From: Saccharomyces mikatae IFO 1815
Lineage: Eukaryota > Ascomycota > Saccharomycetes > Saccharomycetales > Saccharomycetaceae
Assembly (NCBI RefSeq): GCF_947241705.1
Contig: NC_079262.1
Coordinates: 1-64,000, forward strand
Direction: 5' to 3'
Length of the DNA: 64,000 nucleotides
Both the position numbers and the translations under genes were made by a program. Below the pieces are notes generated by a model, which saw only the letters and a program-made list of their open reading frames with translations, was not told the origin of the DNA and searched no databases. Below, piece after piece: positions 29,785 through 39,763 of this stretch (positions within the stretch are counted from its first letter, which is position 1; every line of letters starts with the position of its first letter).

Positions 29785-31551
29785 TTATTCTTCATAAAAT
29801 TGTACGCCGATCTTGACCCTCTCCACACTTCCTCTCGATAATTTGCGTACTTTCTTTTGTAACGTAATGATCCTGGAACGTACCGAAGCACTCGTTTTAA
29901 GATCATCTTTACTGATTCTCACAACTACTTCGTACCCGCGATTTTTACGCGTGGATTCTTCTTTTATTTTTGTTGTTGTAGTATCATCAATGAATAGTTC
30001 CTTTAAACTAGTTTCGACCTCGCTACGTTTGGAAACATGGAAATCAAATACGTTATCTCTGATATTACCACCTGGATGAACGCCGCAGATCACATACATA
30101 ATCGTACCAATATATTTTGTCCACCATACAATTCTCAATGCTTCGGCTTTGTCGCCTTCACGCAAAACTACTTGTTCTAATTCTTGAGAGTATTTTTCCT
30201 CAGATGCCGGAATATTGCCACCCCATCTACTACATAATGCAATTCCTATCAGTGCTCTAGCTCTGTGTGATAATCCATGACAACCAGCTATTATTCCTCT
30301 GGTGGCAACATGTAACGCAGCTGTTGGTTGTAACTCTTTCGGATAAGAGGCGTGAACAAATGCTAGGTTGCATAAAGCGGGAGCAATCCTTTCATTTACT
30401 ATTTCCGGTATATCTTCTTGTGGAATCGATGTTCTCAACAAATATAAATATTTTTCAGTAAGTAGTGGAGCATATGGACGGGATGCAATTAGCAAAGGAT
30501 CTTGTGCACGGATTTCTTTTGGAAGAAGAGAGTAAAGAGAACCTTCTCGAACACCACCTTCACTAAAGTGTACGGCTTTAATCTGAGGGATTGCCTCAAA
30601 GACAGCACTCATGAATAAACCGACAGCAGGAAGTTGTAAGGCCCTTCTATCAGAAACTTTAAAGATTTTATGATCTTTTGAAGAACCGGGTATTTTTTGT
30701 TTTAAAAATAGATAGTCTGACATAGACGAGAATTCTTCATAAGTACAGGCGTATCCATTGATTATGGTTTGGATGGGATATCCTTCAGATTGGTAAAGAA
30801 GTAGATGACCCATACCTCTCAAACCACCACCACGTGTCCAAAGGTCAAATCCACCTTCCTTTTTGGCATCGTCAATCATTTCTTGAGGAATATCAATCTT
30901 TTCGATAGCATCCTTGTATGCTTCTTTAATTTCATAAAAAAGTGCCCTATTATCGTCTGTTCTCATCCTCCTCAAAAGAGTCCCGGCTCCATATGGTAGG
31001 GATACAGGCTTGCTGGATTGCTTGACTTCTCCGTTGGAGCTTATTACCCACGACAATTGAGTACTACCACCCGCTACATCAAGATATAAACCTCTTACTG
31101 TGTTGAATGAAGAAACGACACCATATATACCAACTTTGGTTTCGTCTTCTTGGCCCAATACTTCTACTTTCCAGCCAGTGCTACCGTAAACTGCATTAAC
31201 AAACTCGTCTGCGTTAATAGCATCGCGGGTGGCTTCTGTCGCAATGACTCTGACACTTGTTTCAGGTACACCAAAATCATCACAAATTAATTTGAACCTT
31301 TTCATAGCGGAGCAAACCTCTTTTATAATATCTCTTGGGATCGGGCATTTCACATTTGAATGTGTGTTATATTGAACTTCGTACAAAGAAAGACCAACTC
31401 TATCTTTGAAAACACAAGGCATAATTCTTGCGTGATGCGCGGCCTTAGAAGATATACTAAAACGAATGCCATTTGAGCCTATGTCGACGATTCCGCATAA
31501 GTTTCTCGATACAACCTCAGTCTCGGTATCACTATCACTAAGTGTTGACAT
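29785..31551 (-). CDS. RTG2: Retrograde-signalling sensor RTG2
   Basis: 588 residues from the ATG at 31549-31551 (MSTLSDSDTETEVV), identical in length to S. cerevisiae RTG2; the frame remains open upstream to an ATG at 31674 but that part has no counterpart. Rtg2 transmits mitochondrial dysfunction to the Rtg1/Rtg3 activators by relieving Mks1, and is also a SLIK complex subunit. It belongs to the Ppx/GppA phosphatase superfamily: the ATP-binding phosphate-1 motif is GIVDIGSNGIRFSIS near residue 19-33, phosphate-2 is YLDVAGGSTQLSW near 150, and VIATEATRDA lies between. The N-terminal half is nearly identical to the remembered protein. The neighbour HXK2 is convergent. Confidence 0.97.
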   Translation of the reverse strand: MSTLSDSDTETEVVSRNLCGIVDIGSNGIRFSISSKAAHHARIMPCVFKDRVGLSLYEVQYNTHSNVKCPIPRDIIKEVCSAMKRFKLICDDFGVPETSVRVIATEATRDAINADEFVNAVYGSTGWKVEVLGQEDETKVGIYGVVSSFNTVRGLYLDVAGGSTQLSWVISSNGEVKQSSKPVSLPYGAGTLLRRMRTDDNRALFYEIKEAYKDAIEKIDIPQEMIDDAKKEGGFDLWTRGGGLRGMGHLLLYQSEGYPIQTIINGYACTYEEFSSMSDYLFLKQKIPGSSKDHKIFKVSDRRALQLPAVGLFMSAVFEAIPQIKAVHFSEGGVREGSLYSLLPKEIRAQDPLLIASRPYAPLLTEKYLYLLRTSIPQEDIPEIVNERIAPALCNLAFVHASYPKELQPTAALHVATRGIIAGCHGLSHRARALIGIALCSRWGGNIPASEEKYSQELEQVVLREGDKAEALRIVWWTKYIGTIMYVICGVHPGGNIRDNVFDFHVSKRSEVETSLKELFIDDTTTTKIKEESTRKNRGYEVVVRISKDDLKTSASVRSRIITLQKKVRKLSRGSVERVKIGVQFYEE

Positions 31552-31988
31552 TTCTAGCAAGCGTACAATCTTTATGTTTAAAACAAATGTAAGTAATCCT
31601 CTTCCAATAACGCTTTCTCTTCCTGACAGATACGCATAGATAAATATAATAATCTCACTTTGGATTACTTCCATTGATCTAAGAATTCCGCCGGTAAAGT
31701 TATTCCATCTCGGGCTTACTGACCCGGATCATATATCGCGATCAGGTGACTAATCTAGAAATGATAAATAGCGTAGTATATAACAATAATAACAAGTTAA
31801 TTAACGACGTCATTGTACTTCTAATGGATTGAAAAAGTTGAGGTTATTTTATCAGTGCTTTTGAACACCAAAAAAGGATGATTTGACTCTTTTAGGCATA
31901 TCAGGCTCAGTTGGTAAGCACGACAAATGGCTTAGCAAATCATGGTAATAGAAAGAATTAGAAATGTCTATTGTTCCAGTCATGCCTT
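31552..31988. promoter_or_regulatory. RTG2 promoter / HFM1 3' region
   Basis: 437 bp holding the RTG2 promoter and the HFM1 3' end (both genes on the minus strand). A GTGAC word (reverse GTCAC, the R-box core for Rtg1/Rtg3) occurs near 31745 but is too short to claim. TA-rich sequence around 31770-31800. No gene. Confidence 0.4.
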
Positions 31989-34900
31989 TCATTCAAATTC
32001 CACATCTGAACCTAGAAAATCCAAATCACCTTTATGGTCACTTAGTGGACTTGTTTCCGTATTACTAGAATAACCATCAGAGGATTTAAGGTCAATGGAG
32101 ATTATTTCAGGGCAATCTTCGTGGTCAGGTGGTAAGATTTGTTCGTTACCTTCCCTAAAAAACGTGTAATGTAGATCATGAATTTCTGAAGAGTGTGAAC
32201 GAACTACTCCAGTATTGGAATGTTCTTCCTTCGATTGACTTGACTTATTGTTTGATTTTTTTTCCAAGTTAGGAACTAAATTGATATTTTTTGCAATCAA
32301 GGGCCTGCGAACCTGATCATCTTTCAAATGTTGCTTGATTGAAGATGTTCCTTTCTCTTTTATATATTTTCCTGGTATACCCTCCTTACAGCACAAGTGT
32401 CTGCATTGTGTTTTGTCTTTGCAACTGTGGTAACATTCATAATTACCATTGGATCTTACCTGGCGACCATTAACTGCCTGTACAAAAGAGTTCCCATCTG
32501 AGTGAGCGGCATTAGAAGGTACAAGAACCTTTGGAGACCTTTTTACTTCATTCAAATAATCTAGTATACTATCATCCGAAGACAGCGATTCTTCAAGGCC
32601 ATCATTGTCATAGACCTTATGTCGTTTCTCAAATTCTTCATCACTACTGCTCACATGAAAGAGACATTTGTCTAAACTACTTAGGTCTTTCTTCACATGT
32701 GAAGTCTTTGTAGATAATTGAGATGCTAGATGGTCAGTAGAATATACGATAGTTTTGCCGAGTCCAGCAATCTCTTGACAATGAATGGAAAATTCTATTT
32801 TTTCTAGTTTGGACGTGATATTGGCTGAAATTTTAAAGCCTCTTGGTGTTTGTAGTTTATTGAGTTGCAATCTCCGGAAGTCTACCAACTCCCCTGAGCT
32901 TTTCTCAGTTTCAATGTCTAGTGAGAGATGTTGACCATGCCAGACGCTAGATTTGAATGCTGCACTAATCTCTACCTTAAATGTTAACCATATCTCCTCA
33001 TTTTCCTTTTTGTAATGTTCTAATTTTGTTCTAATATCTAAACAAGGCAGTAAGGAAATGTCATTCTTAATTCTTATCCCGTTTCCAACCTTGAGATTTA
33101 GGTAATATTCAATTTGAGTGTCTGACAAATTTCCCATTTCTTCCATGTTGGTAATCCCATGTCGTATTAACCTTCGTACTGAAATCAGTCCAATTGTTTT
33201 CAATTGTCGAAGAACCATCGGAGTGTTTTCCCAGCAATGGCCATTTAAGCTTCGCAGAAGAAACAAGGTATTTTTCAATGATATTCCGTCACGTTTTTCA
33301 ATAAATGTATCCACCATGCATTTTAGCAATCTGAAACAATGTCTAAAAACGAGAAATTTATCCTGAACAAGAGTTTGATGTAATTTTGAAGCACCTTCGT
33401 ATGATGGAAATTCTAATCCACCCAGCTCATATTGTATTAAAAGAGAAACCTTTTGGCTAATTTTGTCAATTAATTGGCTCTGTTTTTTCTCAGTTAGAAA
33501 TGGATATTTCAAAAGAGGTGATAAATTAATCTCTTTAAACAATTTCTTTTCATTGTGTCTCACTCTAATAACAGAAAACTCTTCTGACGTGGCCAGTAAA
33601 TTCAACACTTCTTGCAAGGATAAAAGTTTCTTTGTGGTGATAAATTTTTTCATGGACTCAAATGATATATAATGTCGCGTCATTGCGTTTCCGTAAGCTG
33701 TCGACTTATATTTCCCATTTTCAATTTCAGTTATATTTGCTTTCACTAAGGCGTCAAGTAAATACTGACAGAATTGGTTTATTTGAGAGTCTTCAGCCGA
33801 GTGAAAACTGACATATCGGTTCACTTCATGATAGGCAGCAGGATTTTTCCCGAATCTGACATAAAAGAAAGTATTTCTCAGCCAATTCACAGCGGTTTCA
33901 ATTGAATGCACAGTTTCTAAAGACGTTTCTGCTGCTAAATGTTCTATCAAATTTAGATGCAACGAACTTTCTAAAACATCAGTGCCATGAATCAAGTTTT
34001 CATAGGTTTGTTTCATTTTAGTGTCTGTCATAATTACTGCACATCCGTGAGTTTCAAATTGAGGCCTTCCAGCCCTCCCAATCATCTGTAAAACATCCAG
34101 GTCTGAGTATTCTTGGATTTCAGAAGAGTTCCAACTTTTTGTGCCTTTAATAATAACCAAATAGGCTGGAAGGTTTACACCAACTGCTAATGTTGAAGTT
34201 GAGCATAATATATTTACTGAACCTGCTAGAAATTCCTTTTCAACGGCATTACGGTCTTCCAATGAGATTCCAGCATGATGGAAAGCAATACCTTCGCGCA
34301 TGCATTCGCTTAATGTTTTATCTGAGGCATAATAATTACTCTCTTTCCTACTACCTCTTCTCGAAGGGAGATGATTATGGAGTAAGAATTTGGCTGTCGA
34401 TATAGTTGAAGCCCTGGTCGGACAGAATATTAGTACCGAGCGATTATCAGCATGTTTTTCAATGATCTCACCCAATTTAGAATTGTATATGGCATCTTTT
34501 TGAAAATCATTTTTGCAATTGAAGGAATATCCGTAAACAAACTTGGTTAACTGGACTTGTCGGTAAGATTCGTCAAAAGAAAGAATACTTGCAGGAAGCT
34601 CGTTGTTCGTTCTGAGCCATAAAGCTAGGTCCTCTATATTCGGGACAGTTGCGCTTAAAGCAACAAACCGAATGTTCCGACACATTGTATTCATTCTTGT
34701 CAAAATCACTTCTAAGGTTGCTCCTCTTTTTTCTTTTATAGTATGAATCTCATCGACTAGGACGAGCTTAACTAATTCAAATAGTCGGCTATAATCCAGC
34801 CATCTTCTTGTTAGCAGATCCCATTTTTCTGGTGTTGTTATGATTATGTTACATTTTTTAGCCTTTTCTGTCTCCAGAAAAGAAGTATCGCTAGTAAGCA

Positions 34901-35714
34901 TGCCGACAGAAAGATTAACGAAACATGGGTTCCAGTTCTTGTACATCTCATAGCATAAGGATTTTGTCGGGGCGATGTATATGATTTTGGTGTTATTAGA
35001 GTCACTATTCATCTCCTTTATAAGACGTAATATGGCCAATTCAAATAATACAGTTTTTCCTGATCCTGTTGGTGAAGAAATGATGCAATTTTCGTTACCT
35101 TCATAAATACTTGGAAAAGCTTCTGACTGCATCTTATTAAACTCTGTAAATTTGAAAACCCCTCTGAATGAATCAGGTAAAATGGATGTGCTTATACATT
35201 TCTTGGATGTTTTCCTAACTGTTACTCTTTTTTGTTTCTTTGGTATTTCATTTGGTATTTGTTTCAAGTCATGATCAAATAATTTACTGGTTATTTGTGT
35301 ATCATCCTCTGTTATGGAGAAATTATCATCGTGATCGAAGAACCTTATACCGCGACCCTCAAATATATCGTCAGTGTCATTTTCATTATCACAATCATCC
35401 AGTAAGCTGTTATAAGACAAACCCACTTTGAAACTTGGTTGGCGGCTATTTTTTTTGTTCCTTTTGAATGCAGCTGGTTCGACGACCAAATCGATATCTA
35501 TTTTGTTCTCTAAAAATCTAGAAGAGAAAACCCATTTTTGGTTTTGCCTCTGCTAGATAATAAAATAAAGAGGTTATTTTGTTAGTAAAAGAACTGTAAT
35601 GCCCAATACGGCATTTTGAAAGAACTGATAAGGGTGTTGTTGGACTTCGTTACTACTGTTTGGAGAGGGTCTATTTCTCTTCCCTGTGCTGATGCAGTCA
35701 AACTTAGTTTTCAT
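31989..35714 (-). CDS. HFM1: Meiotic crossover DNA helicase HFM1/MER3 (two exons)
   Basis: Exon 1 is 35657-35714 (58 nt, MKTKFDCISTGKRNRPSPN); the 159-nt intron is 35498-35656; exon 2 is 31989-35497. The spliced product is 1,188 residues, one more than in S. cerevisiae, and the junction (N-NID) matches that protein. Mer3 is a meiosis-specific 3'-5' helicase of the ZMM group that stabilises strand-invasion intermediates and promotes interfering crossovers. Ski2-like core: SSPTGSGKT with the Walker lysine near 167, VDEIHT, ALSATVP and QMIGRAGRPQF; a Sec63-type domain follows, then a C-terminal Cys cluster CYHSCKDKTQCRHLCC and an acidic tail. The C-terminal 250 residues diverge fastest. The frame alone would give a false start at MVVEPAAF. 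Confidence 0.95.
35498..35656 (-). other. HFM1/MER3 intron with Mer1-type splicing signals
   Basis: On the minus strand the 5' splice site is GTAGTA (35656-35651), the same non-consensus site as in S. cerevisiae MER3. Nineteen bases in lies ACACCCTT (35637-35630), a perfect match to the Mer1 enhancer AYACCCUY. The branch site TACTAAC is at 35587-35581 and the 3' site is AAATAG ending at 35498. A TTTTAG 12 nt earlier (ending 35510) would also keep frame and add four residues. Three earlier AGs lead to a stop. Splicing should need Mer1 and so occur in meiosis only. Confidence 0.92.
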
Positions 35715-36004
35715 GCTTTGCTTTCAATGGAACTTTATATTACTTAATTTGATTAAGAACACAACTATCTTCCATAAGAATCCCTATCAATATGTCGTGA
35801 TGATAAATAGTCTTGTCTCTAATGTGGGCGAAAGTTCTATACCCGCCGAGCTCTGCATCTTTTCGTGACACATGATATAATGAAATTATATACCAAGGTT
35901 CAAAGAAGGGAAACACATGAATATGATTTATTATACATACATATACTTTTGGAAAAGATATAGTCAATAAAAGTGTTACTTGTGATATTGACGAAATTCA
36001 AAAT
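35715..36004. promoter_or_regulatory. Divergent HFM1-RMR1 promoter with URS1-like site
   Basis: TACCCGCCGA at 35840-35849 matches the Ume6 site TAGCCGCCGA at 9 of 10. It is 126 bp before the HFM1 ATG and 156 bp before the RMR1 ATG, so one site could repress both genes in mitotic growth and switch them on in early meiosis. No TATA claim. Confidence 0.6.
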
Positions 36005-36748
36005 ATGAGTAAGGAAGAAGCGCATAAGATGGTGGAATTAGACGACGTAGGAGTTCAATTGGAAGACGGCGAAGAAGAAGATCTTTTAGAGTATGATGAT
36101 GAACTTGTTGAAGAGTCATCATCATCAGAGGCCAATATCCGTAACGTGGCAGAAGTTCTAATGACAAGCAAAATGCCTAAAGTCACTGTGAAATATAAAG
36201 ATACTACATTTTTGTTGTTTATATCGGAAGATGAGGACGAAAGTAATTACCCCATAATGTGTGAGAATGCTGCTCTTTATCAAAGGCCCATGGGGGAATT
36301 TATGGAGTCTATTCGTAAGTTTATGGGGAACCGCTTCGGAATGTTGGCTTTTGCTACGAAAGAGTTGGTCTTACAACTAAAAAGCCTTGATCTGACTCTT
36401 TTTGAAGATAATGTTTACAACAACCATATTTCATTTAGCGATATTTATACAGTATTCAAGATTCTGAAGGAAAGATCAGAATCTAATTTTGAAACTGATA
36501 TACCGACGCACCTGACTATTGAATTAAGTACGAGACCAAGGTTTGTATCGCGGTATAATGCTTTGGTTGAGCTAACTGAAAGCTCAGCTACACTAAAGAA
36601 TATTAAACCATTCTCAAACGACGAAACGCATCCTTTGATATTAGATGACAATGACCAATCTGTGCATCACAATACTTCAGAAGTCATTGTAATGGACATA
36701 GATGATGAAGAAGGGGAAGAATTTGAAGACCAAAGTAGTCACACTTAA
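36005..36748 (+). CDS. RMR1: Meiotic recombination protein RMR1
   Basis: 247 residues; S. cerevisiae RMR1 (YGL250W) has 241. Its deletion reduces meiotic gene conversion there; the molecular activity is not known. The N-terminal 45 residues are very acidic (EEEDLLEYDDELVEESSSSE), the middle (about 55-190) looks folded, and the C-terminus reads VIVMDIDDEEGEE (from residue 227), the pattern of a SUMO-interacting motif: a short hydrophobic strand followed by acids. The gene is divergent from HFM1 and upstream of ZIP2, so three meiotic genes are adjacent. No enzyme motif is visible. Confidence 0.9.
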   Translation: MSKEEAHKMVELDDVGVQLEDGEEEDLLEYDDELVEESSSSEANIRNVAEVLMTSKMPKVTVKYKDTTFLLFISEDEDESNYPIMCENAALYQRPMGEFMESIRKFMGNRFGMLAFATKELVLQLKSLDLTLFEDNVYNNHISFSDIYTVFKILKERSESNFETDIPTHLTIELSTRPRFVSRYNALVELTESSATLKNIKPFSNDETHPLILDDNDQSVHHNTSEVIVMDIDDEEGEEFEDQSSHT

Positions 36749-37187
36749 CACGCACTAATTCTTGAAGAAGGTATTTTCCAATGATGCAAGTTATTGATCT
36801 AATATTCACGAATTTCTTTCGTGGATATATTGTTACAGATATTATTGTCTCTATGTTATACTCAATGTCCCCTTCTTTTCTTTTACATATCAACAGTTAA
36901 ATATTCATTAGCTTTGGATGACACAAAGGCCCATTGTCGTCAATATAGCAGCCTTTTCTCAGTTCTTCCAGCAGTTGTATTCTTTAATTTTATTTTCGGC
37001 CCGTTTTATGATGCATTTTTACTTTTTGCTTTCCCGAGGTGAGTTTGAAAATACTACTCTATAAGATGTGTAAAATACTAAGCTAAAAGCACTTAGGAGA
37101 GATAAAACCACATATATTGATCATTATTGTTAAATAATCCTATTTTTTAGAACTCATTGAGAAAAGAAAGTTTTGTTTCACGAAAAC
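36749..37187. promoter_or_regulatory. RMR1-ZIP2 intergenic region
   Basis: 439 bp with the RMR1 3' end and ZIP2 promoter. I found no URS1 match here; the best one is just inside ZIP2. GACACAAAG near 36920-36928 is one base off a middle-sporulation element. No gene. Confidence 0.4.
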
Positions 37188-39302
37188 ATGAATTTTGGAC
37201 TTTGGGAAGTGAACTTTCCTCAAATCAATCAAGACGTGGGCGGCTATTTTGATCGATCAGGAAGCCTAAAAGAAAACATCAAATTGGGAAAAAAAGCACA
37301 AAGGAATTTGAAAGAGTTAAAAAATCTGCAACTCAAACCATTCATTATTAAAAAATTCGAGAACAACAACGAGATTAATGGTAAAGGGTATTTTTTGGAG
37401 GTAATTCACATCACCTCTAAGAGAAAAAAAAATGGCATCATTGTTAACAAAATATGGAATACATCCGACATTGAGCAAGATAACAAAGAAGCGTTACCAT
37501 ATAAGATGCTCAGGGAAAAGTTGAAAGTTGAAAAACAAGATATTCTATTCTTCAAATGGATTAGAAGTCTCTCAACTGAATTAGATTTCCCCCTTCAACA
37601 GACATTACCCACGAATAGAGTGCCTGAGAGTATTATAGGGTTAAGATGGTTTAATATTCCCATCGTCAAAAAAGGCAGCTCAAGGAAGAAATGGTCACTT
37701 CCAAAGTTAAGATTAATGCCTTCTGCGTTAGAGGTGCGGTACAATAAACTATACGATGAAAAATTGAACTCCTGCGTTAAATTTTCTGATAGCCCTCTTT
37801 CAGATTGGGCGCCCAAAATTTTTGAGCAAACATATGGTAGATACTTATTGCAACTGACTTCAGCTGACAAAGCTCTGCAAGGTAAGAGCAAACACTGCAA
37901 GTACAATTTCAAGGCTAGTGCACAAAATTGGATTGTTGAATTTTCAGGAAGCGATCAAGAACCTGATTTTTTTAGGAGAAGTTATGATGCGCTATTTGAT
38001 ACGCACTTTGATGAACTGGAATTTTTTAAAATAAGGGCCAAGAAATTGAAATGGAACAAGCCAATGAAGAAGGAGACCTATGGGACATGGCGTTTACGGA
38101 AAGAAGACTTAAAAGATTTGGTATGGGATCCTCTGAAGAAAATCAGTTGTAACAATTCCTCGAACACAATATTTGAACAAGATACCATAAGTGAAAAAGT
38201 CTATTACATAAAGCCGATGAAGCTGAGATTTCATGAATTAGATTCCGGATCCCTTGACCTTATTGATAATCAAAAAAAGACTTTTGGGACTATAAAGCTT
38301 GCAATGCATATATCAAACGCAAAGGAAATTGAAAACACAACAATCGAAAAATGTGAAGGAAACGATACAACGGCCAACGCAATTCGTGAATTAGACCAAA
38401 ATGATCGCTCATCATCCGAAGAGAATGTTAATACCTCATTAGCCCCTCAAAAAAGATCCTTTATTGATAGTGAACTAATGTCCATGTTGGCTACCAAAAA
38501 AAAAAACAAGAAGCACAAGCAAACCGATGGAAAAAGTGTGTCTCCCACTTCATTTTTAATGAACTCCGGAACGTATACAAATCAAGCTGAAACACCAGTT
38601 TCTAAATCTGCTTATATTGAAAGGAATGATTTATCATTTAATACTTCATCAATAAGACATTCAATATTAAAGGAACATATCAAAAATAAATGCATCGCGG
38701 TAAATGCAAACAAGATGGTTGAAAACCAGAAGGTCATTCAATTCTTATGTAAAAATTCCCAATTAGACCTTATCGAACAACCCTACTTTGGAGAGTGCGA
38801 CTTCATTATAAACCATTCAACCTGCTTATATAAAATCTATGCGAATCAATTTCTGCAACTCAGGCATAACGGCTCACTGTATTATGATAAGGCCATAAAC
38901 GATCTATTAACTGAATTTCAAAGAGTAATTATAGTTGTCGAATTTCCTGAAATACTACAAGAAGTTGATCCAGATCTCTTTTGGAAGATTAGATTTTACT
39001 TGTTGCATTCACGTGCTAATGTTTTTTTCATCCATGAAGACAGAGATCTTTTTATTGATTGGATACAGTATTTCATTTCAAAGTGGGCTCTTTCATATAG
39101 CGATGAAAAAGAAGAAAGTATCGCAAATGCCGATATTCTTCTAGATTTAGGATTCAACATTCTCTTAATACGAAAAATTTTCCAAACATACAGCTTGCAA
39201 GGGTTTTTCATGGCTGTAATACAGGAAGAAGCCCAAGCCGTTAAGCTGCTCACGGTTTCACAAATGACTCGCCTGACAAAGTTATTAACATTAGAATGGT
39301 GA
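37188..39302 (+). CDS. ZIP2: Meiotic synapsis-initiation protein ZIP2
   Basis: 704 residues from the ATG at 37188, the same length as S. cerevisiae ZIP2; the open frame begins at a TTG five codons earlier. Zip2 is a ZMM protein that with Spo16 and Zip4 (ZZS complex) marks crossover sites and starts synaptonemal complex assembly; its C-terminal region is an XPF-like fold without nuclease function. Residues DVGGYFDRSGSLK near the start are conserved. The C-terminal 180 residues contain FLCKNSQLDLIEQPYFGECDFIINHSTCLYKI and VIVVEFPEILQE, the inactive XPF-like core, and a final helix-hairpin-helix-like part. The middle is Lys/Asn-rich and diverged. A URS1 match lies inside the coding region at 37237-37249. 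Confidence 0.94.
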   Translation: MNFGLWEVNFPQINQDVGGYFDRSGSLKENIKLGKKAQRNLKELKNLQLKPFIIKKFENNNEINGKGYFLEVIHITSKRKKNGIIVNKIWNTSDIEQDNKEALPYKMLREKLKVEKQDILFFKWIRSLSTELDFPLQQTLPTNRVPESIIGLRWFNIPIVKKGSSRKKWSLPKLRLMPSALEVRYNKLYDEKLNSCVKFSDSPLSDWAPKIFEQTYGRYLLQLTSADKALQGKSKHCKYNFKASAQNWIVEFSGSDQEPDFFRRSYDALFDTHFDELEFFKIRAKKLKWNKPMKKETYGTWRLRKEDLKDLVWDPLKKISCNNSSNTIFEQDTISEKVYYIKPMKLRFHELDSGSLDLIDNQKKTFGTIKLAMHISNAKEIENTTIEKCEGNDTTANAIRELDQNDRSSSEENVNTSLAPQKRSFIDSELMSMLATKKKNKKHKQTDGKSVSPTSFLMNSGTYTNQAETPVSKSAYIERNDLSFNTSSIRHSILKEHIKNKCIAVNANKMVENQKVIQFLCKNSQLDLIEQPYFGECDFIINHSTCLYKIYANQFLQLRHNGSLYYDKAINDLLTEFQRVIIVVEFPEILQEVDPDLFWKIRFYLLHSRANVFFIHEDRDLFIDWIQYFISKWALSYSDEKEESIANADILLDLGFNILLIRKIFQTYSLQGFFMAVIQEEAQAVKLLTVSQMTRLTKLLTLEW
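37237..37249 (+). promoter_or_regulatory. URS1 (Ume6) site inside the ZIP2 coding region
   Basis: TGGGCGGCTATTT fits the meiotic URS1 consensus TSGGCGGCTAWWW at every position. It starts 49 bp after the ZIP2 ATG and encodes the conserved VGGYF. Being downstream of the start, it would act from within the transcribed region. Confidence 0.6.
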
Positions 39303-39763
39303 ATCACTCAGCTGTCCAGGGATCGTTACCCGGGTAAGAAATCATAACATCCCTCTTTCTTTGTTAGTTATATGCAACAGCGGATATATTGACCAAGAAG
39401 GGATGAATTTGTTCACGTAAAAGGTAGCGATCTAATTGGTACTCACTTCAAATCTCCATACCTTGACCGTTCTGGACTATTTGTACATTTTATGTCAGCG
39501 TGTGTATAATATTACATCTGTCACAATAAAAAACCCGAGTAAAAGAGCGCACGAAAATAGGATACTGCTTATAGTATATGTTTCAATCAGAGTACGTAAC
39601 ATAAGACTGAAACCTGATTAAAGTCAAGCACTTACTGTTTTGGGAGTTAGCAAGATCTGAGCTTTATATATTTTCACTATTTTCAATATTTTTTTAATAG
39701 AAGGCGGCGTTTTCCAGGTTTTCTTCTTCTTCATCCCTTCTTTTTAGTAAATCATTTCTCTTC
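39303..39763. promoter_or_regulatory. ZIP2-PDE1 intergenic region
   Basis: 461 bp. A palindromic Reb1 pair TTACCCGGGTAA sits at 39326-39337, 24 bp after the ZIP2 stop. The rest is A+T-rich, with T-rich tracts near 39680-39690 and a pyrimidine-rich TTCTTCTTCTTC stretch close to the PDE1 ATG. No gene. Confidence 0.6.

Noticed and set aside
31552-31674. 41-residue N-terminal extension of RTG2
   Set aside because: The frame is open to an upstream ATG, but the S. cerevisiae protein starts at 31551 and the extension has no presequence character or known counterpart.
35431-35489. HFM1 start at the ATG 35489 (MVVEPAAF)
   Set aside because: This codon is internal to exon 2; the upstream exon and intron signals give the full S. 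cerevisiae-like N-terminus.
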